Assembly: GCA_019671135.1 (NCBI GenBank)
Contig: JAHRHY010000006.1
Coordinates: forward strand, 2,535,277-2,599,276
DNA length: 64,000 nucleotides
From: Linnemannia hyalina
Taxonomy: Eukaryota; Mortierellomycota; Mortierellomycetes; Mortierellales; Mortierellaceae
Direction of reading: 5' to 3'
Part shown: positions 10,837 to 20,585 of the stretch, in pieces
Position numbering within the stretch: position 1 is the stretch's first letter
Layout: every line of letters starts with the position of its first letter
Position numbers and translations under genes: made by a program
The notes under the pieces: generated by a model
Databases searched by the model: none
What the model saw: only the letters and a program-made list of their open reading frames with translations
Told to the model about the DNA's origin: nothing

Positions 10837-13800
10837 GGGAAGAAACCGGGCGCTTACACCGTTCCAGATCTTTTAAAAGCTCTTGGTGTCACCCGTTCCC
10901 AGTTGACCGCTCTGGCAGTTGTGAGTCGCAACGACTATAACAGGAACATTCACTCCCTCGGCCCGGCGACTAATTTTTCTATTATCAAGTCCATTGACCG
11001 TACAGGTAATGATCAAATGGGGAAATTTTATCCCTTGATATTGATTGCTTTTTCATATGACATTCTGACAGTGCTCGATATCCTGCATTACTAAATAGAC
11101 CCGAAGGACATCGTGTTGAACTATCTATCTAACAGCAGGGTTGTCTCAAAAAACACCAATAATCAGAACTTCGCCTTCTCGACCAGAGTCTTTGTGGATC
11201 TCCGACAAACCAGACTTGAAGTCGACGGATCCTGGCCCGGTTCTCAGATCCTGTTCCAGCAACTACAGGACCGATTTCAGGATTTCTGCACGCGATATGA
11301 CCAATATAAACAGAGTCAAACGCGGGGAGTTCAGCCCAAGTAACTATTTACTGTTGGGCCAATCGAGATCAGGCTATATACGTGAACTGTATCTCATCTT
11401 GTTTGTATTTTTTTAAAAAAATTGATAGGTCCTCCGACGATACTATCGCACGATTGCGAGCTCCGGGCTCTTTTAATCGGTATCGGACTGTCGAATCCCC
11501 AGCACCGGTTTCCAAGGACTCTGAATCCTTTCCTCAGAGGCCACCCACTGTTAGTTTGGAGCCTACTGCTTCGACTTCTTCGGATCCGTAAGATCATAGC
11601 CATCCGCCATTAACCAGAACACAGATACCTCGACATCTTCAACGATTTTCCTTCAGGGAGCGACGAGGGAACGTGGCTCATGACTCCCCACCCAAGGCCA
11701 AGCAATTGGTTTGGAAACCGCCCAAGAAGGCTTCTGAGTCCCCCGACGACACTTCCACCAGCAGCACCAAGAAGGACAGCAAAAAGAAGGATGCAAAGGC
11801 TAAGAAGACTCGGGAAAAGCCGTCATCCAATGAAGGATCGAACTCGCACGCGGAGAAGGGCAAGCAAAGTCTCGTGAGGTCTCTCGGCTGGCACCACCCC
11901 ATATCATCGCTGGAGGTCGGTACTTTGAAGACCAACATCGATAGAGTCTTGACGGATCGGCCTGATCTACAGCTCGAGGTGATCAACTGTATCAGCGAGG
12001 GTTCAGAGCTTGCAGTGGATATCAAGAGAAAAGCTCAAGGCCTCATTGGTGGGTTTCTGGAGAAGTTGCGGAATCGTATGAAGGCAGCGGAGGAGTCTAA
12101 GCGACAGGAACTGAGGAAATCAGGCAAGACCATGTCGGAGTCGGAGCGGCTGGAGGCACGGCGGGATGCGGTGACGATGGACGAGCGAGATACTCTGGAT
12201 TATCTGTGTGAGAGGGTTGAGCCCAAAGTCAACAAGTGTGGTGACGACGACGTCGACGACAATCAGGAGGTTTCAGGCGACCTGGATACAGAAGGGAAGG
12301 GTAACAAATACTTCCAATTCCTTCTGTCTTTCTTGGCCTACTTGTACTCAAGGAACCTTCCAGACAAGAACTCCAAAATCGGAAAAGTCGTCAAAACCTT
12401 CATCAACATCCTGGTAGGGCTTCAACTCTTCGACATCTGTAAAAATCGAAACGAGCTCAACGAAAGAATGCCGTTCACGGCGAGCTATCTGGTGCGGTCC
12501 GTCGCTGGACAGCTCTCGGTGGAACTGAAGAAGATGTATAAAAATGGCACCCACCTTTTGTATGATCAGGTAAAGATACCAGGGCTATTAACAAAATGGG
12601 CTGAAGTTCATTGCTGCAAAATATATAGCTCATGCTTCTTAACTTTTCGCTATAGGTCAAGACCTTGAAGGATAAGGGACGACTAGAGGACCATATCGAT
12701 ATCCGGATTCAGGAAAACATCTCGGCCGCGGAAAACTACCTTACCCTCAACGAGCTCATACCGAACAGCTGGCGACTCGCTCCCATCACCTCTTCGCAGC
12801 AACCGTTTGTGACATTCTCGGAGCGAGAGCTGGCTCTTTTCTTTTGGAAGCGACCCTTGTTGAAACAGAGACTGGTCGAGCTGGCCTTCTCGGATGAAGA
12901 TAGTACCACCCTCACGTCTGCTAAGGATCTCGAGGACTGGATCGGAGGACGAGAGCCTGGGGTTATCGTCAAGAAGTTCATCTCCGACATTGACCCAGAT
13001 GGGCTGTCAAACCGTCAAAAGCGCAAGACTGGTCATCGCGGGGCCATCAAGCTGCTCTCCTTGGGTCAGATTCGGGATCATTTGGAGTTGGTTGAAGAGA
13101 CAAAGCCAAAGGACTATCATTATAGCGGCTACGTCCCTCAAGGATCGATACGGACGGACGGTTTCCTGGTCCAGGTTATGGCCTTCAAGTTGCATGAACG
13201 ACAGGACGCTCGATTCAAAAGACTGGCCGAGGAGGATATGCCCTCACGAATCACTACAACCGTTGCAGGGGTTAACGGTTTCCTTCAGGAAATTCGGAAT
13301 GTGATCAAGAGCGAGCAGGACATCAAAGAACTTTGGCCTGGAAAGGACGTGGACAGGATGAAGATTCTAACCTTGGATGGGAGCCAAGTGTGTGTGGTTG
13401 GCGCGTTCGCACATCTACCCAATGGCTTGGGTGGCAAGGAGAAGGCTGAGGAGGAGTCCAGCATGGACGGAATCATCACCACCAACCAAGAATCGACCAG
13501 CCTCGCCAGCCAAGGGTTAGCGTCCGTGGATCCAGTGCCCGCGTCAGCTTCCACCATCACCTCTGCGCAGCCTCCAGTAACGGATTCGCTCGTGACCATT
13601 TCGAGACCTGCCTACTGTAACTTGGCGGTGAAGCAGAAGGCCGTATATCAGCCAACATTTCGCTTCAGAAGGTGGCTCGAGAACGAGAAGATGGCTACAC
13701 CACAAGGCGACGAGGAGAAGTCGATTACTTACATCGAAACCCATCTGCCACCTCTTCGAGGACAAGATGCGAGCGTTATTGAGTATGTGACAGAGCTGGA

Positions 13801-14570
13801 GCAGGTCGAGCAATGGCTGAAAAAGTTCTATACTGGAGACGACCATCGGTATCAAAGACATCGTTGGGATATGGCACGGACCCGACAAGCAGAGTATCAA
13901 ACGATCGCGGAGAGACTGCTTGGGATTGTTGGTGGCAGTCTAGGTCGGCGTGTGGAAGATAACAAGGACACCGACCCTATCCTAATTGGCGTTGGTCTTG
14001 GACAGTTCGCAAGCAAGTCTAGGCTCTCGTCCCTACACTCGACCTTCCTATCGTACTTCATTCAGAAGGTAGGCTTGTTTTTATCGATACCTTTGATACA
14101 AGGCACTGCAAGTGAATATCATTGAATGAAAGAAAAAAAAATAACTAACATGGTTATTTATTCGCGATTTTCAAGCACGCTCGTTGGGCTATGTGGTTGT
14201 TGGCCTGAACGAGTTTTATACCTCGAAGAAGTGTCCGAGGTGCACTTGCTTTGTCGCACAAGTGACCTTACGGACCTTCTACTGCTTCCACTGCCAGATA
14301 TACCACCACAGAGATGTCATGGCAGCCGAAAACATGTCCAAGATCGCTCTAGGACACCTGGTGAGGCAGGAGAGACCCGATTACCTCCAGCCTATCAACG
14401 CAGATGGATCGTACCCTTGGAAGGCTAGGTCTGGCGAGGGATCCGGTACAAGTTCGAGCAGTATGGCCACCGGCAGCACCCCCACCAATCGAGTCCCAGG
14501 ACGTCGCAAGAGGGCCATTCCCCCTTCTAGTCAGGATCAGGGCAGGAAAGGCAAATCGGCCCGAGCTTAG
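10837..14570 (+). pseudogene. XPG/FEN1-like region fused to TnpB/Fanzor-like nuclease, 5'-truncated
   Basis: Exons 10837-11005, 11099-11339, 11429-11587, 11657-12569 and 12656-14068 join in frame with GT-AG introns. Exon 1 (LLKALGVTRSQLTALAVV, then NDYNRNIHSLGPATNFSII) resembles the helix-3-turn-helix of XPG/FEN1 nucleases; its PIN core is missing, cut off by the repeat ending at 10833. Exon 4 starts with a Lys-rich linker. Exon 5 has a RuvC-I-like strand MKILTLDGSQVCVVGAF (Asp codon 13376). The last block, to 14570, has VVGLNEFYTSKKCPRC (Glu 14211), a second CxxC (CFHC) and HRDVMAAENM (Asp 14313), which is the zinc-ribbon RuvC arrangement of Fanzor/TnpB. That block is in frame only if it starts at 14175, but the bases there are AA, not AG, so the catalytic end may be lost. 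I am confident of the TnpB-like call and less so of the XPG-like one. Confidence 0.75.
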
Positions 14571-14640
14571 ACTGTTTTTTACGCGTGTGCGAAACCACGC
14601 ACTAGTGATGGATTGTGGGACTGGATTCTACGATGGAGTT

Positions 14641-14666
14641 ACTTTGGTGACGTCATTTTGGCGCCC
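14641..14666 (+). promoter_or_regulatory. CRN-type upstream motif without a CRN gene
   Basis: ACTTTGGTGACGTCATTT followed by TGGCGCCC matches the motif before CRN2 and CRN3 and contains a full palindromic TGACGTCA. It starts 70 bp after the TnpB-like gene ends and is followed by a C/T-rich leader, but no CRN header follows. It probably serves the gene at 15503-17464. Confidence 0.45.
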
Positions 14667-14904
14667 ATTGTCCTGCGGCCGTTTTGCCTTTTGCCTTTCA
14701 TCCTTCCACCACTCCCACGCTTTTCATCTCTTCCACAGCAACCTCATCCTCACTCCCACGCCTGTTTCATAACATCTATACCCAGCCCTCTTTTTCCTCA
14801 CCCAGCAAGCTCATCGTCGCCCTTCTCTTTCCCTTTACTCTCTCCATCATCCTTTTCTTTGTACCCTTCCTCCTCAGTTTGTTTACCTTCGTCCTTTCCC
14901 TTCA

Positions 14905-14951
<47 letters not shown>

Positions 14952-15502
14952 CATTCTTTACCATTCTTGCCTTCCAACTCAACCTCGCGCACCATCCTGT
15001 GCTATTCTTCCTTTCCTTGAGCATTAGTTAAGTGTCTTTTTTACATCAGTAGTACCGTTTTCCGTTGGTCGATGGACCACTAGGTTGACCACCATGTCTC
15101 CTTGTCACCACAATATCGCTGGTGACATTGCGTGTCTGTTCAACGGGATTGGAGTGCTTTCCTTATGAAGCTCCTGTAGAGACAACTCCGCATTGCGGTT
15201 TCTCTCTCCGAAGTCCAACACCCAACAGAGTTTTCGTCATTGCTAGAAACTCTGCGGCTTTGCGCGTTGAAAGTACCTGGTATTCTGACATCAAGTCGAG
15301 CAGGACTTTGTCAGATATGAGACTTCCTTTTTATTCATTTTTATTTATTTATTTTTATTTTTCAATATTTTTGGGTTACACACACACTAACAGTCATTGA
15401 TGCCATATGCAATAGGTCCCGATATGTCTAAGGGCAAGCCCAAGGCGACTTGGTGCTACGCACTCAGAAATCTGTACACGAGAGTCGTGTGACAGCCCAC
15501 AG
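14667..15502 (+). other. Pyrimidine-rich leader with (CT)n microsatellite; possible missed 5' exons
   Basis: C/T-rich to about 15030, with an uninterrupted CT dinucleotide run around 14909-14948. From 15040 to 15502 composition is mixed. A short frame beginning ATGTCTAAGGGCAAG near 15425 could be a first exon for the next gene, but its link to the acceptor at 15502 is unclear. Confidence 0.4.
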
Positions 15503-17464
15503 GACTTCGGGTATAAAGACTTTTTGTTATGGTCGAAAAAACAACAGATGAGCAAAATCAAGGCACAGCAGGAATGGAGTGTTGCGAGAAAGTTCCTTAC
15601 CAGGAGCCGCCTTCAGTCCTTGCAGGAAGCAGCCGCTAGGCTCAATACTGCTTGGAAATCAGGCTTGGACGCCGAATTTGAGAAGGATTTTTTTCTGGAG
15701 CGACAATCTCAGAGGACATTCGAGAAACGCCGTCGAAAGCTACATGGTTTGATCGATGATGTGATAAACAAACAGCGTCGCAAAGACTATGCAAGCGAGA
15801 AGGCCTCTTTGGACAAGGAGCTCCAAAACGGTAAGTAGGTTGACTGAGTTCAATTTTCTTTGTATAGTGCAACACGCCTTACGTTCCCCTTTAACTCCTA
15901 TTTTCTGTATGCAATGGTTGTAGATGAGGACGGCGTCGACGAGGACAGCGACGACGAGATCGACTTGCGGGACGGAGAGGAGGATTTAACATCAGGTTAT
16001 CACACACCACCACCAAAGCAAGTCCAAGGGTATCATGATGAGGTCCCTTCTGCGGAAGAGTAAGTAGTTTTGCCGTTTTAACGCGTGAGCTATTATACCT
16101 GACTATTACTGAAATTATTGTACTTTTCTTTTTATAGTTCCGAGGCATCATTTCACTATCAGGACAATACAAGCAGCTCCACATTGAGCGATGAAGATCA
16201 GGCGCTGTACAACGAGGCTGCAACCTGGTTCAAGTCAATGATTGGGCGAAACACTGAATCTGCAATTCGAAAGCTACGAGAGGAGCGGTTTCGCGAGCCT
16301 TGGGTGCACGACCTCCTTTACGACCGGTAAGTCACTATGCCAACATCGTAGCCATGTCAATCATCAAAGACGACATACGATTGATATTCTTTCTTCTTTA
16401 TTGTATACATAGGCTCAAGATTCTTCGCACTGGCTTAAGCGCTCAGACCGATGAGAACACATACACCTCATTTTGGGTCGCGCCCGACTTTGTGGCATTG
16501 CAGACCGGCATTCCAGGCCTCATCTCCAAGGGCTTTGTCAACGAGAACCACTTTACTCCATCTGCATGGCGACGAGCACTTTCGAGAGGCAAGCTGTTTG
16601 CCAAAGGCACTAATGTTGACGCGTACTATCTTGCTCGAGACAATCACGTCAATGTCATCTTCGAAAACATTGGATCGCCGACGTGCACCAACCACGGGAA
16701 ACATGACGACGACAAGAAGAAATGCTATAGGAATGCCGCGGACGCACTTCTGGATCGCTTCTACAATTCTTCAGGATCCTTTGAGATTGCGAAAGACTAC
16801 AGAATCATACTAGTCGTCGTCTTCGGTAAATTTCGTGATTTTACTTATGCCATTTGGCTCCCGTCTGTAGACTGGGTCAACTAATCCACTACTCCACCGT
16901 CTTTTAGGTCATGATGTGACCATATACACCGCCAGCATCAAGGGCAGCAACGAGTATAACGTGTCCAAGGTTTTCCAAGGAAGGTACCATTTTTCCAAGG
17001 ATGTTTATGCAACATATTAGGTTTATCATTGCTCTCTAGTTAGTCATTCCTTGTCACTCTCTATCATCTTTGACTCACTATGACACTACACCTAGAAACC
17101 TAGTTGGCGACTTTGTATATATATTTAGTTGTACCATAGTAATAACATCAATCATCACTGCTTCAACTCTCGTCCCCGTTCTATACTTCTCTGTCCCAGT
17201 CTTCGCCTGTTGCAGTTTACCTTGCCAAGCTCCTCGTTCATTTGAAGTTCTGTCTGACAATTAAGGTACCTTCCATTTCTTGCCATCAGTTGACTTTTCG
17301 TCTCATTCTCCTTATCAATAACCACTGACTAGATGCTCTTTCCATACAGACCATCATGGAAATGAATGTAGATGTGTCGGTCAGATTTGGAAATTCAATT
17401 GAATCGGTGTCAAAGGAGGAGCAAGCGCATTACAATTTGAAAACTCATACGACGCCGACGACCT
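15503..17464 (+). pseudogene. Multi-exon fungal gene of unknown function, split by a solo LTR
   Basis: Exons 15503-15830, 15924-16059, 16138-16326, 16413-16825, 16908-17265 (with the LTR inside) and 17350 onward all join in frame by GT-AG introns. The product has a basic helical N-part (SKIKAQQEWSVARKFLTRS), an acidic linker (DEDGVDEDSDDEIDLRDGEE) and a globular part with WVAPDFVALQTGIPGL and PTCTNHGKHDDDKKKC. I do not recognise the family. Removing the LTR and one copy of its target duplication at 17008-17219 restores GAT GTT TAC CTT without a frame break, so the gene was whole before that insertion. A stop (TAG) closes the last exon at about 17464, followed by a strongly acidic frame that may be a former continuation. 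Confidence 0.6.
17008..17214 (+). repeat. Solo LTR of Gypsy family G2 with target duplication GTTTA
   Basis: 207 bp, TGCAACATATTAGG to CGCCTGTTGCA, differing by about one base from the LTRs of the intact G2 element at 51501-57059. GTTTA directly precedes (17003-17007) and follows (17215-17219) it, so it arose by insertion and later LTR-LTR recombination. It lies inside a coding exon. Confidence 0.95.
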
Positions 17465-17910
17465 AGCGGATTTTAAGTGACGATGAGAGCGACAGTGAAA
17501 GCGAGAGCGAGGATAACAACGGCGACGACGAGGAAGACGACAAGGAAGACGTGGATCAGGAGGCTGAGACTTCTACTGACATGGATAGCGTCTCTACAAT
17601 AATTGTTGCACTACGTCACTTCTTCATTGGTTTAATAAATGATAAACAACTGTAACCGAAGTGTGGGTGTGTACAAGTCAAAATTCAGGGGGAAGAAGGA
17701 AGACGAGAAAGGCGGTCGTTGACCCGTTTGTTGGACACCAAAAGGGAAGTGACCCTTAAAGGAAGGCAGATCGAAAAGGGGACAAATGTGGACATGACTC
17801 ACACGAGTGTTTTCTTAATACATACCAATTTTTTGGTCATTTGTGTATCCCCTAGCCATGTATTTTTTTCTTCGTTCGCTCCACTCCATCCCACTCCTAT
17901 CTCTCACAAA

Positions 17911-18141
17911 ATGCCCCAGCCGTCTCGTCCCGCCACCAGCGATGCAGCCACAGACCTCCTTACCAAGGGTTTCAAGAAACATTTTACTTTGCGCCATTAT
18001 GAGTTTATTCTGGACTGGTTGGAGCGGCCAGGGAACTACGACAGAGTATTTGGCTCGTCGTCCAGAACCCAAATAGGACAAACCAAGTCAACCGCGAGCG
18101 TTGGCGTTCTGAAGTTCTGGGCATCGGGTCAAAATTTATGA
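17911..18141 (+). CDS. Short frame, probable N-terminal remnant of a larger gene
   Basis: 76 codons from ATG 17911 (MPQPSRPATSDAATDLLTKG). HYEFILDWLERPGNYDRVFG looks like the helical Myb/SANT-like header that fungal transposon and domesticated proteins use, but I cannot name a family. The frame ends soon after GVLKFWASG, and sequence beyond is AT-rich and unrelated, leading into the pogo element at 18227. Upstream C/T-rich DNA and a clear initiator context suggest a real 5' end that lost its remainder. Confidence 0.35.
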   Translation: MPQPSRPATSDAATDLLTKGFKKHFTLRHYEFILDWLERPGNYDRVFGSSSRTQIGQTKSTASVGVLKFWASGQNL

Positions 18142-18404
18142 TGGACGAATGTGAAAAAAAAGCGTTTATTTTCGAAATGCAGGACCTTTTTCGCTCATGC
18201 ATTTCAAAATGCAAAAAAAGCGCATACAGTCGAAAATGGTTTTTGGGCCCATTTTACTAGTGAAAATGGGCCAAGAAACGAAACAAACAGACTGAATTAC
18301 CTCCATGAAAGAAGTATTCTAAAACTTGAAAACACAGTCCCGAGTATTAGTGCACGTGAGCATTGACGCAACCATGCACAGAGAAAGAAAAGGAAAGTCG
18401 TGTT

Positions 18405-19793
18405 TTATTCATGTCCATTCGCAACTACTTCAACCAACTCTTCATCCCTAACGGCCGTACAAGCACGCACAAGGTGTTTTACTGCTTTTCGGAGCTCCTC
18501 CTTACTTCCTTGGCCCCGTCCCCCACTCTGTCGCACTCGCTTGATACCGTCGATTGTAAGAACATCACTGTCTCCTGCCAAACGTTTCAGCGTCTCAATA
18601 GTTCCATAAATATCTGTGTCTGCGATGGGTGAGCTTCCAGGATCCTCGTGGCTTGAGCAATCGCCAGTGCTTACTTGATGACCGTCCACGCTTTCACGTT
18701 CTCTTCCCTCCTCATCCACTTGTTGTAGCTCCTCCTCGACCTGCTCATCTCTGCTCTCTACCGCTCTGAAACCCACTACATTCGCTGGCCCAATCTCGGC
18801 GATGATATGTTCGAAATATGCCTTCTCCTGCTCTTTGTATCGTTCGTGCTGGGTGGACTGAGGCTTTATCTGCTCATCCTTAGTTGGCCGTCGTCGTCGA
18901 AGCTCCTCGCGCATTTCTGTTGGAAGGACAGGGGTTTTGGCGAAGCAGTTGCGCAGTGTGGAAGGTTTGATCTCACCCCATGCGTCTGGGATCAGTGTCC
19001 AAGCGCGCCCATTGGAGATAGTCGTAGTTTGGTCGAAGTTACGAGCAAGATATATTTCACGGCCAAGTTTCTCCAGAAACGCTCGTTTGAAAGCGCTGAT
19101 AACGCCGGCATTGAGAGGCTGGGTAACCGATGTCGAGTTTGTGGGTAGTCGCCGGATGCAAAGATACTTCCAAGGAATTCCATGTTGATGGTCGCGCATA
19201 TCGACATCATTGTGTAATCCTGCGGAATCCAGAAGAAGAAGAATTGGCTGTGAGAGCTCATCATCCAACTATTCCAGCCAGCGTACGAATACATCGCCGG
19301 TCATCCATCCTTTCTTCGTTCTCACCATGATCATCTTCGAGGCCGCCTCTTCTTCAACGTCTCTAGGGATGTGTTCGCCTAATGGGTATCAAGCAGCCAT
19401 AAAGGTTAAGATCTGAAAAAAGAATGCTGTCATTTGTAGCACTGTCATACATGTTGCATCTCAGTGTCTGTCCACTCACTCCTCATTCTCTATTAAGGGT
19501 AGTAGTGTTATATATATTCTCATAGGGCTCAATAAAGACCCCAGCTTCTTTCTCACCATCTTCCTCTCCCCAGCTGTTCATATTACAATACATATAGTAT
19601 ATTACCGATAACCACTGGCCTCAATGACTGTTTAGTCTTGGCCAAGGCGAGAGACGTGCCAGAGGCATTGATGCAAAATAAAATGGATACTTTGCAGTTC
19701 CGGAGAGCCTTGGCGCCAGATTTGAAAAGCGATGTCGTGTAAGATTTGGTGTTCAGTTCCTTTACACACATCCCGGTCTCATCGCAGTTGAAG
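18405..19793 (-). pseudogene. pogo-type DDE_1 transposase relic
   Basis: Minus-strand pieces carry the DDE_1 landmarks: NCDETGMCV (first Asp) near 19780, ILLLLDSAGLHND (second Asp) near 19220, and LPTNSTSVTQPLNAG followed by AFKRAF near 19120-19080, the usual strand before the last acidic residue. An in-frame TAG separates MTGDVFVRWLE from LDDELSQ at about 19270-19272. Further breaks lie between 19280 and 19580. The N-terminal DNA-binding part is cut off by the LTR at 19794. Nonfunctional. Confidence 0.8.
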
Positions 19794-20000
19794 TGCAACA
19801 TATTAGGCTTATCATTGCTCTCTAGTTAGTCATTCCCTGTCACTCTCTATCATCTCTGACTCACTATGACACTACACCTAGAAACCTAGTTGGCGCCTTT
19901 GTATATATATTTAGTTGTACCATAGTAATAACATCAATCATCACTGCTTCAACTCTCGTCCCCGTTCTATACTTCTCTGTCTCAGTCTTCGCCTGTTGCA
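19794..20000 (+). repeat. G2-family LTR, no target duplication
   Basis: Full 207 bp from TGCAACATATTAGG to GCCTGTTGCA. The flanks are TGAAG and TGGTA, so it is not a simple solo LTR. It probably marks an ectopic recombination between two G2 copies or a deletion next to an LTR. Confidence 0.9.
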
Positions 20001-20198
20001 TGGTACAGTATGTCTTGAGGTTGACTGAAGGGTAGGGCGGCATGTGATCCGTAAATCCAAGCATAGATAAGGCTGGACTGAATAACACCCCTTATATTTT
20101 CAATTCAGTGGAAAAGGCCCACATTTACTATGAAAAGTGGGCCTTTTCGCAAAAAGGAGTGTAGTAAAATGGGACCAAAAACCATTTTCGACTGTACT

Positions 20199-20225
20199 CA
20201 CTTCGGTGACGTAATTCTCGCGTCC
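20199..20225 (+). promoter_or_regulatory. Upstream motif shared by CRN genes (copy for CRN3)
   Basis: CACTTCGGTGACGTAATT followed by CTCGCGTCC. It sits about 360 bp before the CRN3 start and is followed by a C/T-rich leader as in CRN2. The pogo element ends two bases upstream of it, so the promoter region proper may be truncated there. Confidence 0.5.
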
Positions 20226-20585
20226 TGCTCCCTTACGTCAGCCGAAGTCACCATTTGTTGCCTTTGCCATCATTCCCACACTTCCAACGCCCTTACCTTT
20301 CCACCACGCGCTTTCTTCACCGCCTTTACCATCATTGTCTCTTTCCTTCCTTTTTCCTCTGTTCGACTTTACTGCCAGTTTGTTTCTCACCGCCCTTATT
20401 GCTATTTCCACACCCATCGCCATAGTTTTTCATCCCTTCTTACTTTTCCTTTTAACCCCACGCCTTCTCTTTTAACACCACACCCTCTTTCATCCCTTTG
20501 CTTTTTTTTTCTTTCACCCCTCGACTTCCATATCCTTCACCTTCCAGCCTTCTTCACCCCATTTCCACTGATACTTGGCAGAACC

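Larger units (their letters stand above)
18227..20194 (-). mobile_element. pogo/Tigger-like Tc1-mariner transposon with TA duplication
   Basis: Left end CAGTCGAAAATGGTTTTTG and right end CAAAAACCATTTTCGACTG are inverted repeats of about 35 bp (one or two mismatches), each flanked by TA (18225-18226 and 20195-20196). CAGT termini with TA target duplications are typical of the pogo group. Inside is a minus-strand DDE transposase relic, itself split by a G2 LTR. The right end stops only two bases before the upstream motif of CRN3. Confidence 0.9.
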
